This document shows positions 16,534 to 25,599 of a DNA stretch of 64,000 bases, piece by piece; the stretch's first letter is position 1, and every line of letters starts with the position of its first letter. Below the pieces are notes generated by a model. The model made no database searches and had not been told where the DNA came from. It saw nothing but the letters and a program-made list of their open reading frames with translations. A program made the translations under genes and the position numbers. The stretch spans positions 868,001-932,000 of the forward strand of contig NZ_JQMW01000009.1 in the NCBI RefSeq assembly GCF_000744935.1, given 5' to 3'. This stretch comes from Clostridium sp. KNHs214. GTDB lineage: Bacteria > Bacillota > Clostridia > Clostridiales > Clostridiaceae.

Positions 16534-18126
16534 TTAGCAATTCATCCTCACGATCCCTGGAGCCTGCCCTAAGGTAAACTCCTGTATTTCTTTTTCATAT
16601 TTATTATGAATTATTTTATATCCTTCATCTGTTAGAATGCATTCTGCATCGCATACTGCCATAAAATCATTTATCCAGCAATCATAATCTAATTGCTTAC
16701 ACCAATTGTTTTTAACTGAAAATTTTAAATTAGACATGAAGATTTCTTTATTCTTTACATAAGGAAGTACTAAATTCATTCCTTTAATAAAGGTGCTTCG
16801 ATTTTCTTTTGACATATGGGCATACTGCCCTATAATCCAGTTACCATAGGGGCTCCCATTCATATATGCTAATAATGCTTCGGGTGACTTTGTAGCCTCT
16901 ATATTTGAAATATCTATTTTTCTTGATTCTAATAATCTATCCATAAGTTTTAAATTTTCATTAGCTACAGCCTCTAAATCTGCAGCCTTAACCTTCCCTT
17001 TCATAAGTATCGTGTAATGTTCTGGAACATAATTAATTGGATTTTTATTAATTGAGTGAAATGTTACAAGTTTTCCTTTATAATAGATATATAGTTTATT
17101 GTCGAGGATATCAACGCTAACTTCCTCATTAATAAGCTTAGGATGTACGGAATATTTGCTCTCTCCAAATCTAATTAGTGCTTCATTTGAAACTTTATAT
17201 TTATTTGGTGATAGATAGGTATCAATAATTGAAGCTTTTGGTAAAGAATGCAGATATTCCTTTTCCTTATAAAACAGAGCGGTTGGCGACATGCCTGTTT
17301 CCGTATTAATATTTATATTCATTTTTAAATTAATTTCCTTTAGTTTCTCTAATAAATTATCTAATGTATCAAATTCACCATCATATGCCCGAATCCAGTC
17401 AATTACCTTATTTTTTGCTTCAACAGTCCCTTTTGTTTCAGGCTTTCTTGCCCCACACAATCTGACATTAAATCCAAAATCTTTTGCAAACTTACCCATT
17501 GTTTCAGTAATCTTTTTCTTTACTCCATGTACATTTGCAACAGTGGACATGTTATCAAACAAAAGCTCTTCTGGTATTCCTCCAAAGGCTTCAAAGGAAT
17601 TAATAAGACATCTAAAAACATCATCTGTTTTTTTTTGAATGGATAGTCCTAAGTAGCTATATCTTGAAAAACTAAGTGTTACATGCAAAATATTTATAGT
17701 GTATTTTTCCCCAGATCTTGAAGTAAGTGTTATATCCTCCTTCCAGTCAACTTGCCCTTGTTTTCCAATTTTTGTTTCATAACGTGGATGGCCAGTATTA
17801 CTTTGTTTAGGTAGTAACTTGTTTTTCTTGATATAAGTGATGAAATTTGAATAGGTACCTATAGTATTAATCCCATGTTTATCCACCATAAATTCATAAA
17901 CACCTTTCATTGTAATCCTACGAATTGCTAACTTATCAGTAATTTCTACACGATATGGGTCAAGCTTGCTTTTCTTAATTCTCGTTTTTGGTTTCCCTTT
18001 GTAGCCTTGATCATACTTTTTTACAGTCCTCCAATCCATACCATATTTTTTTGCCAGTTGGGCGTAATTTGGTTTAATTCCTATGCTATTAATTAGAAAT
18101 AGCTCTCCTTGTAAGTTGTTAATCAT
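16534..18126 (-). CDS. istA: IS21 transposase
   Basis: The protein (530 residues from ATG 18126) has an N-terminal HTH (AQLAKKYGMDWRTVKKYDQG), a retroviral-integrase catalytic core with the acidic residues in QVDWKED (near residue 127), LFDNMST (near 190) and GTVEAKNK (near 225), and the C-terminal Mu-like domain. The start is set by GGAGG 10 bases upstream; an earlier in-frame ATG lies before that site. It cuts and joins the IS ends together with IstB. Confidence 0.92.
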   Translation of the reverse strand: MINNLQGELFLINSIGIKPNYAQLAKKYGMDWRTVKKYDQGYKGKPKTRIKKSKLDPYRVEITDKLAIRRITMKGVYEFMVDKHGINTIGTYSNFITYIKKNKLLPKQSNTGHPRYETKIGKQGQVDWKEDITLTSRSGEKYTINILHVTLSFSRYSYLGLSIQKKTDDVFRCLINSFEAFGGIPEELLFDNMSTVANVHGVKKKITETMGKFAKDFGFNVRLCGARKPETKGTVEAKNKVIDWIRAYDGEFDTLDNLLEKLKEINLKMNININTETGMSPTALFYKEKEYLHSLPKASIIDTYLSPNKYKVSNEALIRFGESKYSVHPKLINEEVSVDILDNKLYIYYKGKLVTFHSINKNPINYVPEHYTILMKGKVKAADLEAVANENLKLMDRLLESRKIDISNIEATKSPEALLAYMNGSPYGNWIIGQYAHMSKENRSTFIKGMNLVLPYVKNKEIFMSNLKFSVKNNWCKQLDYDCWINDFMAVCDAECILTDEGYKIIHNKYEKEIQEFTLGQAPGIVRMNC

Positions 18127-18243
18127 AGTTGTTATACCTCCATGTAGAAGTATAGCAATTATGTCCAAAATACAAAATAAGAATGTAGGTTTTTATACAT
18201 TTTTATTTTGTATTTTTCCTACATTCTTATTATATTATTTGCA

Positions 18244-19451
18244 GGTGTTAACTCTTTTCGTATATAATTATCTAAATCCTTTTTAATACACAATAATTCT
18301 GGCAGCACAACATCTTGAAATATATTCTTATATTTATTATGTAGCTCATCTATCATAGCTAAAAAGCTTTGTTCTTGATACTCCCTATTTAGCATTTTTT
18401 TATCTCTATAAAAGAAGTAACCATTTTGTACACAATATTCAGTATAAAAGTCTTGAAAACCTGTTGCATAAAAGCCTGAATTTAATGCATCTCCTTGTAT
18501 TAAGTTTAATTCATTGATTAAAGGTTTATAAGGTATATCACTTTCTCTATACCAAGTATAGTTATTATCCTCTTCTTTTTGCCAATTAAATTGGAAATTC
18601 TTAATTTTAAAGGTGGTAATAGCTCTAGCTTGTAGTATATAAATCTTATCATTGGTAATGGTCCATTCCACATCTTGATATTTACCAAAAATTCTTTCTA
18701 TTTTCAATGTGATTTCATATAACCTTTTTATTATATTCTTTGATGGAGAGAGAAAGTTTTCTGGAATTTTTTTATCAAGTATTCCACCATTTTTTTTGTT
18801 GATTTTATAAAAAGCTGAACTAGCTTTACCACTAACATAATTATCACATAAGCCATTTACTGCATTAATATGCATTATGTCTTCATTCATATCAATAGTA
18901 TCAACTGAAAAATTAACTCCAGAATAATCTCCTAAAATAAAATTCTGGACTATTATACACATTTTCAAATCTTCAAAAATTAAATTATTATTTACAAAAT
19001 ATTCTATGACTTTATCATTAAACAGTGAAGCATAACACTTTTTTATACAATTTTTAACTTCTTCAAAAGAATTTAAGTTTATGTATGAAGAAAACATACC
19101 TGCCATACTATATGTGTCATTATCTTCACTTAATGCAGAGGATCTTACTACAAATTTTTCTTGGACTTCTTTAGTTTGTATGTTGTTGAAAAATCTAAGA
19201 AGGCTTGTCTCCATTTCACAAGAAAACTGCCCATTTAATATAAAATTGTAGATTTCTTCATTACAAGCTAAGTAGTCTTGAATGCTATAATGAAAATTAT
19301 TATACTTAAGAAACTCAATAAAAAACTCTGAAGATAGTGCAAATCCATTTGGAACTTCTTCTCCATTTTTCATTAGCTCACCTAATGAACTTGCCTTAGT
19401 GCCATATTGATTTTTGTCACTTAATGATAAATCTATTAACATTGATAACAT
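18244..19451 (-). pseudogene. PEP-synthase-like enzyme, 5' part cut off by IS21
   Basis: This half encodes the ATP-grasp nucleotide-binding domain of PPDK/PEP synthase/rifampin phosphotransferase type: YGTKASSLGELMKNGEEVPNG near the start, FVVRSSALSEDNDTYSMAG, and the late DVEWTITNDKIYILQARAIT, followed by the start of the central domain. After the IS junction the frame reads into IS DNA and stops within about 10 codons. The intact enzyme would be about 815 residues, near the size of rifampin phosphotransferases (about 860), but the drug-binding region cannot be judged by eye. The ATG at 19451 has GGGGGA upstream. It is the third gene after DUF6323 and DUF6179 genes. Confidence 0.82.
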
Positions 19452-19608
19452 AATTAAATCCCCCATTTCATTTTGTAAATCTTGTAATTAATAAAACTAA
19501 TTATATGTATTTACTTGAGACTTTACAAACGAACGAAAAGCTTTGAAATGAGACTAAGACATATTAACTAATATGAATAAGATTTTTCATGCTTTTTTGA
19601 AAAAAACA

Positions 19609-19637
19609 TTGACAACTTCACGTTTCTACAATATAAT
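19609..19637 (+). promoter_or_regulatory. consensus-like promoter facing into the DUF6179 gene
   Basis: TTGACA (19609-19614), 17-base spacer, TATAAT (19632-19637), on the plus strand, opposite to all nearby genes. It could drive antisense RNA into the 3' end of the DUF6179 gene, or be chance in AT-rich DNA. Confidence 0.35.
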
Positions 19638-19678
19638 ATATTGACTCATTAAGAGAGTTATAATATAAGTTAAATTAT

Positions 19679-19706
19679 AAATATAGCTTTTCCAAAAGCT
19701 ATATTT
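19679..19706. terminator. hairpin after the DUF6179 gene
   Basis: AAATATAGCTTTT and AAAAGCTATATTT form a 13-bp stem with a 2-base centre directly after the stop at 19708. T-tracts are poor on both strands, so read-through to the PEP-synthase-like gene is plausible. Confidence 0.5.
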
Positions 19707-19707
19707 G

Positions 19708-21063
19708 CTAAATTAGCTCTATTCTTTCCTTAAACTTCCTTATAGCCAGACGTTCTTTTTCGCTAAAACTGGCAAGGTAATTATTAAATTGAAAATACCA
19801 TTCTTTTTCATACTCTCCTTCAAAACTTAAATCAGATATGTACTTTGATAAAAGTACAATTTCCGTTTGAGATAAACTTTTAAAATACATATTATATTCA
19901 TTTCCAAATAAACATTCGGCACTTAACATATCCACTAAATCTTCTAAGCTTTTTATGTTATTTTTAATTAATGTAATTTTATCTTGAACAGAAGAACACT
20001 CTCGAATTTCTTCACTTAATTTTTTAAACACTGAGTTACTTATTTTTTTCCCATCTATATATTTAATAAATTCATTTCCGCAATCTTTGTTGAAGGAGAT
20101 AAAGACTGTTTCTAATTTATCTATTTTAATGCTTTCATTTATAAATAAGCTTATTTTTAGCGTAGACTTTGTAATATAATCTACTAATGCTATATCTTTA
20201 ATATCTAAAATTTCACAACATATTTTTGCATATTTTAATAACTCCTTTTGTAATTCCTCTAAAGATAATTTGCCTAACTTAGTTTTTATATGTGCCCTAT
20301 CCATGCTATTAATATCAAGGTTTATCAAAGATTTATCACATATAATTATACCTAGGGAATTAATTAATACTAGCTCAAATATGTTTATTAATAATAGTTC
20401 ACATTTCCTATCGTACCCTTTTAGCAAATTAATAATTTCACAAATATCAAAATTATTACAAAACTCATTTTCTAAGAATAATATTTTTAAGTAATTATAT
20501 ATATATTCAATACCCACATAGTTCATATTATCAATACAAAGTTGATAATCTATTGATCCTGGAGTTTCGTGTGCTGCAAAAAAATCTTCATATTCTTTAA
20601 AAAATAGAGGAATACCATAATCTATAGTATCGTTATATGAATAATTATCAACTTTAAGCTTATTCATGTTGATTTCTTGCAATAACTTCTTTCCTTCTAA
20701 TACTTTTTCCTTAATTAAATCATGTCCCATTTTTACAATATAATCTAAACTTTTATTTTTTAATTCTTCTATTACCAATTCTATATTATCAAAAGTTTTT
20801 AAATAAATTCCTATGGTATAATCAATACACTGTAAAAGACTTTCAGCTACTTCCACCATAACTGAGCTACTCTCATCTTTTGTATAATATTTTAATTTAA
20901 CTTTTAAAATCTCCATTCTTTCATAATATATCCTAGATAAAGTATCATTATCTATTAAATTATTTTCATAACAGTTTATCAAAACATCCTCAAAGAAACA
21001 CTCTTCTCTGAAATTTTCATCTATACAATGTCTATATTTTTGAAGCTTATTTTCTTTACCCAT
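19708..21063 (-). CDS. DUF6179-type protein, function unknown
   Basis: The 451-residue protein is predicted to be almost all helical, cytoplasmic, without signal peptide. A distinctive middle segment is FFAAHETPGSIDYQLCIDN near residues 162-180. From memory this resembles the family named DUF6179, which neighbours DUF6323 and a PEP/pyruvate-binding-domain enzyme in clostridia; that order (DUF6323, DUF6179, PEP-synthase-like) is what is seen here. Only 6 bases separate it from the upstream gene. A catalytic motif is not visible. I infer that the three proteins act together, possibly in modifying or sensing a small molecule. Confidence 0.6.
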   Translation of the reverse strand: MGKENKLQKYRHCIDENFREECFFEDVLINCYENNLIDNDTLSRIYYERMEILKVKLKYYTKDESSSVMVEVAESLLQCIDYTIGIYLKTFDNIELVIEELKNKSLDYIVKMGHDLIKEKVLEGKKLLQEINMNKLKVDNYSYNDTIDYGIPLFFKEYEDFFAAHETPGSIDYQLCIDNMNYVGIEYIYNYLKILFLENEFCNNFDICEIINLLKGYDRKCELLLINIFELVLINSLGIIICDKSLINLDINSMDRAHIKTKLGKLSLEELQKELLKYAKICCEILDIKDIALVDYITKSTLKISLFINESIKIDKLETVFISFNKDCGNEFIKYIDGKKISNSVFKKLSEEIRECSSVQDKITLIKNNIKSLEDLVDMLSAECLFGNEYNMYFKSLSQTEIVLLSKYISDLSFEGEYEKEWYFQFNNYLASFSEKERLAIRKFKERIELI

Positions 21064-21069
21064 AACATA

Positions 21070-21537
21070 TCAATCCTTTTCATTATCAAGATTTGTATAG
21101 TCTTTTACACCATGTCTTATATTATCAGCAATTTTGTATAATACTTTTCCTTCTAAAAGTTCTAACGATCCTTGACAATAGTTGTTAAAATATTCTTTCA
21201 TAATATCTATTAATTCATCATCACTTATATAATCTAAAGTTTCATTCTTATAATTATAAAAAATTTCTACAAGTTCATTTATTGTGTCACTGTAATTATA
21301 TTGTGATATATATGGTGAATCACAAAAAGCTATAATAATTTTAGTTATAATTTGCCCATTGAATTCTATTCTTGCACTATTTTTAAGAGACATATTTCTT
21401 GTTTTAATAATTTCTTTTACATCCTCCTCTTTGATCTTTAGTCCATATTCACTTGTAAATTCATTACACTTAAGCACAGCATTAAAAAACTGCTTTTCTA
21501 GTAAATTGTTTTTAAATAAATCAATAGAATTTTTCAA
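21070..21537 (-). CDS. DUF6323-type protein, function unknown
   Basis: The 155-residue protein is helical, acidic and lacks a signal peptide; recognisable features are FTSEYGLKIKEEDVKEIIKT and RIEFNGQIITKIIIAFCDSPYISQYNY, which fit the small DUF6323 partner of DUF6179. It is the first gene of the operon, with AAAGGAAG upstream of an ATG at 21537 and its own promoter at 21618-21646. Function is unknown. Confidence 0.6.
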   Translation of the reverse strand: MKNSIDLFKNNLLEKQFFNAVLKCNEFTSEYGLKIKEEDVKEIIKTRNMSLKNSARIEFNGQIITKIIIAFCDSPYISQYNYSDTINELVEIFYNYKNETLDYISDDELIDIMKEYFNNYCQGSLELLEGKVLYKIADNIRHGVKDYTNLDNEKD

Positions 21538-21617
21538 TTTTAAAACTTCCTTTCAAAAAAGTATTGACATTCAGCTTTAAATGTGTTATGATATAAAATA
21601 TATGAGTATAATTGTTT

Positions 21618-21646
21618 ATTATACCATTGGCATATATTGTTGTCAA
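21618..21646 (-). promoter_or_regulatory. promoter of the DUF6323-DUF6179 operon
   Basis: TTGACA (21641-21646), 17-base spacer, TATAAT (21618-21623): both hexamers are perfect. It gives a 5' leader of about 75 bases. Confidence 0.75.
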
Positions 21647-21662
21647 TGTATTTTATAACGTT

Positions 21663-21696
21663 AAAAGAGTATCTTCAAAATCGAAGATACTCTTTT
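21663..21696. terminator. strong intrinsic terminator
   Basis: AAAAGAGTATCTTC and GAAGATACTCTTTT pair over 14 bp with a 6-base loop. T residues follow on both strands. It ends the flavin-reductase operon on the minus strand and could end a small plus-strand RNA. Confidence 0.85.
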
Positions 21697-21787
21697 TGAT
21701 TTCAATATAAATATTCTATGAAACAAGGAAAAATGTAGTGTTAGATACTAAAATTTTTCATTTTAGCGTAATCAAGTGGTAAGTAGT

Positions 21788-22357
21788 TTACTTTTGGGTT
21801 ATGTTTTCCAAAATATTCATTCCTAGTTCAAAAGCCTCTTTAACCTTTTGTTCTTTTTGTTCAAAATCTTCTTTGACTTGTACACCTTCTACGGTAAATC
21901 TTTTTAATGGTTTTATTCCTAAATGGCCATAGTAATGCTCTATGGTGTGAATTAAGTGCATGTTTTCTTCAATTCTACTGCCTGTTCTAACAGCTACAGA
22001 AACTCCAATCTTGCCCTTAGGAATGATTGTGTCACCATTTGTATCAGATAATGGCGTTGATCTATCAAAGAACACTTTCAATTGTCCCGTAACATCTCCC
22101 CAATATGAGGGTGAAGCAATTACTACAATATCCGCCTGGATTAAATCATTAATTATTATATTCATATCATCATTTTGAATACATTTTTTTGTCTTATAGC
22201 ACTTCATGCACCCTTTACAATAATTTATGTTCATTTCTCCAAGTACGTATTTCTTAACATTAATCTTGTTTCTTTTCATTCCTTCTATAATTTTATCTGT
22301 TACACATGCTGTGCTACCATTAGGTTTTGGACTTCCTATAATACATATTGCCTTCAT
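21788..22357 (-). CDS. NAD(P)H-dependent FMN reductase / flavodoxin-fold protein
   Basis: The 189-residue protein starts MKAICIIGSPKPNGSTACVT, the FMN-phosphate-binding loop of the NADPH-dependent FMN reductase family. A four-cysteine cluster (YCKGCMKCYKTKKC, near residues 48-61) resembles iron-sulfur flavoproteins, and SPSYWGDVTGQLKVFFDRS is the flavin-contact loop. It probably reduces quinones, azo or nitro compounds or transfers electrons. The last of three closely spaced minus-strand genes (Nudix, phosphotransferase, this). Confidence 0.88.
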   Translation of the reverse strand: MKAICIIGSPKPNGSTACVTDKIIEGMKRNKINVKKYVLGEMNINYCKGCMKCYKTKKCIQNDDMNIIINDLIQADIVVIASPSYWGDVTGQLKVFFDRSTPLSDTNGDTIIPKGKIGVSVAVRTGSRIEENMHLIHTIEHYYGHLGIKPLKRFTVEGVQVKEDFEQKEQKVKEAFELGMNILENITQK

Positions 22358-22401
22358 AATAAATCTCCCCTTTAATAATTATTACATGTATCCCCTTCTT
22401 A

Positions 22402-23415
22402 TTAAATCTCATTATTTAGCCATTTTTCTAATTCAGAAATAATCTCAGAATAATTTCTAATGGAATTTATTGTTTCTGTTACTTGAACAGTACCCATGTT
22501 TTGCTCTTCTTTGTCTGTACATTCAATCCATAAAGAACGTTTTAAACTATATTCCAGCCATTCTAATTTGCCTAAAAAGCCATTTACTAAGATCTCTTTC
22601 CAATTTGCCTCTAGTTTTCCGCATCTCGCTTTATATCCACTTATAAATGATAAAAATTTTTCTTTATTAATGTTTCCTTTTTCATCTTCAGACCAATAAA
22701 TAGCCGTTTCAGTTAATTCTTGCATGGGATTTACATATCCAGCTGCTTCCCAATCAATAATAATGGGATTATCTTGGTTCCACATAACATTTTTAGAATC
22801 TAAATCTCTATGGCTAATAACTTGATTTGCTGCAAGCGTTCTTGATGATTTATTTGCCTGTGCATTCCAATGGTACAGATTATCAACTATTTCAAGCATC
22901 AAATTAACCCATACTGTATTATTTTCTTTTCCCTTTTGTAAGTAGTACTTCCAGTCTATTAACTCTTTGTTATCTAAAGAATTATTAATTATACCTAACT
23001 CTGAAAAATCTGTTAAATGTATATCTGCAAGTATAGCACCTATTTTTTTACAATGGATTATATTGATTTCATTAGTTTTGAGGCTTCTACCATCTATCCA
23101 ATCAAATACAAGATAGAATTGATTATCTATTACTTGAATGAAAGTTCCATTAAACTTTTTAGCTGGAAGAGCAGGTATGTTATTTGAGGCAATATTGGCT
23201 ATTAGTTCTGAATTTATAAAGTTTTGCATTGCCATAGGTCTAAGCATTATTTGAGGGTTTAATGCCTTAATTGCATATTTGCCTTGTGTGGTTTCAATAA
23301 AATACATTTTGTGTAAAAGCCCCCCTGGAATTGCTTTAGGTACATCAACTATTTGCCCAAGCTTCAAAACGTTACACATTTTTTCAAATTGTAAATTGTA
23401 TTGTATATAACTCAT
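22402..23415 (-). CDS. aminoglycoside phosphotransferase-fold kinase
   Basis: The 337-residue protein has the APH/choline-kinase fold: VISHRDLDSKNVMW near residue 205 holds the catalytic H-x-D-x4-N and IIDWEAAGYVNP the metal-binding aspartate. AIKALNPQ near residue 49 is the ATP-lysine strand. The family phosphorylates aminoglycosides, choline, homoserine and other small alcohols; the substrate here cannot be read. The start at 23415 is preceded by GGAGG at 5 bases; an upstream in-frame ATG lacks one. Confidence 0.82.
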   Translation of the reverse strand: MSYIQYNLQFEKMCNVLKLGQIVDVPKAIPGGLLHKMYFIETTQGKYAIKALNPQIMLRPMAMQNFINSELIANIASNNIPALPAKKFNGTFIQVIDNQFYLVFDWIDGRSLKTNEINIIHCKKIGAILADIHLTDFSELGIINNSLDNKELIDWKYYLQKGKENNTVWVNLMLEIVDNLYHWNAQANKSSRTLAANQVISHRDLDSKNVMWNQDNPIIIDWEAAGYVNPMQELTETAIYWSEDEKGNINKEKFLSFISGYKARCGKLEANWKEILVNGFLGKLEWLEYSLKRSLWIECTDKEEQNMGTVQVTETINSIRNYSEIISELEKWLNNEI

Positions 23416-23475
23416 TTTTCCTCCTACATACATCTTATAAGAACATGCCAATTAAACATATTTATGTTTTGGTCA

Positions 23476-23982
23476 TTAATTTACTATGACTTCATTAATA
23501 TTTCTTTTCCAATCCTCAATATAATTCTTATCAAACTCATTTATTTCCTCTGGTAAATTATCTTTATTAAAGAAAATATGTCTTAAAGTTTCATCTGTTT
23601 CTTGCAAAATTTCACCTTTATACTCTGTAGTTTTAAATACTATACTTGTAACACAACAAATATCATTATTGGGATATACTATTATCCTGTCTTCACCAGA
23701 ATATATCCCAAAAAGACATAGATTTTCTATTTCAATACCTACTTCTTCAAATACTTCTCTTTTAGCAACATCTACATATTTCTCCCCTATTTCCATGACA
23801 CCACCAGGAATACCCCATTTTTTATTATCTTTTCTTTGCTGTAGCAAAATCTCCCCTTTTGAATTTTCAATTATTACTCCACAAGCAGTAGTCATCAACG
23901 GGGCATGTCTTATGTTTTTTCTTATTTCTCTAATATAGTTTTCTTTATATGGTTTAATTATTTTCTTTAATTTTTCTTTCAT
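23476..23982 (-). CDS. Nudix hydrolase
   Basis: The protein (168 residues from ATG 23982) contains a full Nudix box, GGVMEIGEKYVDVAKREVFE continuing EVGIE, near residues 69-92, which binds Mg and hydrolyses a nucleoside-diphosphate linked to another moiety. Strands before it (CGVIIENSKGEILLQQRKDN) and after it (LFGIYSGEDRI) are standard. It leads a three-gene minus-strand cluster with a kinase-fold protein and a flavin reductase. A start five codons upstream is also possible; GGTGAG supports the later ATG. Confidence 0.88.
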   Translation of the reverse strand: MKEKLKKIIKPYKENYIREIRKNIRHAPLMTTACGVIIENSKGEILLQQRKDNKKWGIPGGVMEIGEKYVDVAKREVFEEVGIEIENLCLFGIYSGEDRIIVYPNNDICCVTSIVFKTTEYKGEILQETDETLRHIFFNKDNLPEEINEFDKNYIEDWKRNINEVIVN

Positions 23983-24083
23983 ATTCTCACCTACCATAGT
24001 TTAAAATAGCTTTATATAACCAATATACGTAATTATTACCTATATTCTATATCTATATATAAATTTTTACAACAATAATTAAG

Positions 24084-25475
24084 TACTTTAAATGAGCAAA
24101 TTTCATAACAAATTATGGAATAAAAATAGACATTCATAATATCCTAGTGTATTATATTTCTGTCAGAAAACATAAACAAAGGATGAATATAAATGTCTAC
24201 AGAAAATAATATACCATATAATAAAGAGATTAACAATTTCATAATTAAACTTGGATTATCATTATATTTAACACTGCCTCAATTAAAACATGTTTGTGAA
24301 TTTATCTTTGCAGCCGTAGGTCGTGGGTATGATGGCAAAGTTATTCATATAGCTGAAAGTTGCTATCAGAGTACTTATAGAACATCCATAGGTCAATTTT
24401 TATCCAAAAGCCCATGGAATGAAGATTATATTTTGAGAGCATTACAAAAGTTCGCAGTTAATAAAATTTGGCAGTTATCTCGTGATACAGGAAAGCCTAT
24501 TTATGTGATTATTGATGATACTATCTGTAAGAAGACAAAGCCTTCGTCACGGGCTAAAAATCCTATAGAAAAGTGTCAATTCCATCAATCACATTTAGAA
24601 AATAAAAAAGTCTATGGACACCAAGTTGTAGGTGCTTTACTACAATGTGGCGATGTTACAATTCCTTATCAGCTAACGCTTTATGATAAGACTAAAGTCG
24701 ATAAAGACAATAAAAAATTTACTAAGATTAATATTGCTGTAAATATAATATCTTCATTACCCGAACCACCTATTCAAGGTTTCGTCTTAGGGGATAGTTG
24801 GTATAGTGCTGAAATAATTATAAAAACAGCAAAGGCAAAAGGCTTTGAATATATAGGAGCGTTAAAAACTAATAGAATTATATACCCAAAATGCTCGCGC
24901 ATGAATCATAAAATTAATGGTTTTGCCAAAACTATAAACAAGGAAGACTTTCACCTCGTAACAGTGAATAAGCACTCTTACTATGTTTATAGATATGAGG
25001 GCAAAATCAATGGTTTTAAAAATGTTGTAATTCTTATTAGTTATCCTAAAGAAGCTCTCTATAATGAAAAAGCATTAAAATCTTTTATATCAACAGATAT
25101 AAATCTCACAACAGAAGAAATACTTTTTCAATACCGTGAACGTTGGACAATTGAAGTATTTTTCCGTCAAAATAAGATGGAATTAGGTTTTGATAATTAT
25201 CAAGTTCGTGGTGAAAAAGCCATAAAGAGATTTTGGATTTTAACTCAATTGACTTATCTTTATTGTACTTGTGGCATAAGCACAGATTGTTCTAAATTTG
25301 GAGAAGGTTTAAAAATAGCTCGTAAACAATCCCAACAAGAAGTAATTGCTTGGGTATATTCTCAATATAAAAAAGGAGTTAGTTTAAATGCTATTTTTGA
25401 TACTCTTAAATTATCACACAATAAGTGTGCTTAAGTAATGTAAAATAATGTAAGCGTTTTTGCTCATTTAAAGTA
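24084..25475 (+). mobile_element. IS4-like insertion sequence
   Basis: TACTTTAAATGAGCAAA at 24084-24100 is repeated inverted at 25459-25475 (17 bp perfect), enclosing a single transposase gene. Outside the repeats AATAAT occurs on both flanks a few bases away and may mark the target duplication, but the exact ends are not certain. It lies between the Nudix operon and a methyltransferase gene and does not visibly break a gene. Confidence 0.82.
24193..25434 (+). CDS. IS4-superfamily DDE transposase
   Basis: The 413-residue protein has a DDE core: YVIIDDTICKKTK (first Asp near residue 107), FVLGDSWYSAE (second Asp near 200) and YRERWTIEVFFRQNK near residues 316-330. The last segment fits the IS4-type Y-x2-R-x3-E-x6-K signature exactly. 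Family placement within IS4/IS701-like groups is not settled by eye. The gene appears intact and starts at an ATG after AAGGATGAAT. Confidence 0.9.
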   Translation: MSTENNIPYNKEINNFIIKLGLSLYLTLPQLKHVCEFIFAAVGRGYDGKVIHIAESCYQSTYRTSIGQFLSKSPWNEDYILRALQKFAVNKIWQLSRDTGKPIYVIIDDTICKKTKPSSRAKNPIEKCQFHQSHLENKKVYGHQVVGALLQCGDVTIPYQLTLYDKTKVDKDNKKFTKINIAVNIISSLPEPPIQGFVLGDSWYSAEIIIKTAKAKGFEYIGALKTNRIIYPKCSRMNHKINGFAKTINKEDFHLVTVNKHSYYVYRYEGKINGFKNVVILISYPKEALYNEKALKSFISTDINLTTEEILFQYRERWTIEVFFRQNKMELGFDNYQVRGEKAIKRFWILTQLTYLYCTCGISTDCSKFGEGLKIARKQSQQEVIAWVYSQYKKGVSLNAIFDTLKLSHNKCA

Positions 25476-25502
25476 AGTAATAATATCCTTTTATTATGAT
25501 AA

Positions 25503-25542
25503 AAAACACCGTAAAATTCGTTTTTGAATAATACAGTGTTTT
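25503..25542. terminator. hairpin between IS4-like element and methyltransferase gene
   Basis: AAAACAC-C-GTA and TAC-A-GTGTTTT form a stem with one mismatch. It lies just outside the element and probably ends the minus-strand TetR-methyltransferase transcript. Confidence 0.6.
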
Positions 25543-25599
25543 AAAATTATATTAATTTTTTCAATAGATATGTTAAATATGAATATTGGCTTAACACAA

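Larger units (their letters stand above)
15699..18243 (-). mobile_element. IS21-family insertion sequence (2545 bp)
   Basis: The element begins TGCAAATG (15699) and ends ATTTGCA (18243). The ends align as inverted repeats over 25 bases with 19 matches, including AATGTAGG. Each end holds a further inverted copy (AAACCTACATT) about 30 bases in, the multiple terminal repeats usual for IS21. A 4-bp duplication GGTG flanks it (15695-15698 and 18244-18247). It encodes istA and istB, both intact, so it may be active. Confidence 0.88.
21599..21700 (+). ncRNA. candidate small RNA
   Basis: On the plus strand TTGACA (21564-21569), 17-base spacer and TATGAT (21587-21592) are followed about 70 bases later by a perfect 14-bp terminator with T-tract (21663-21696). 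Together they define a potential transcript of about 100 bases with no credible ORF. The same DNA also holds the divergent promoter of the DUF6323 operon, so the plus-strand signals may be fortuitous. Confidence 0.3.
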
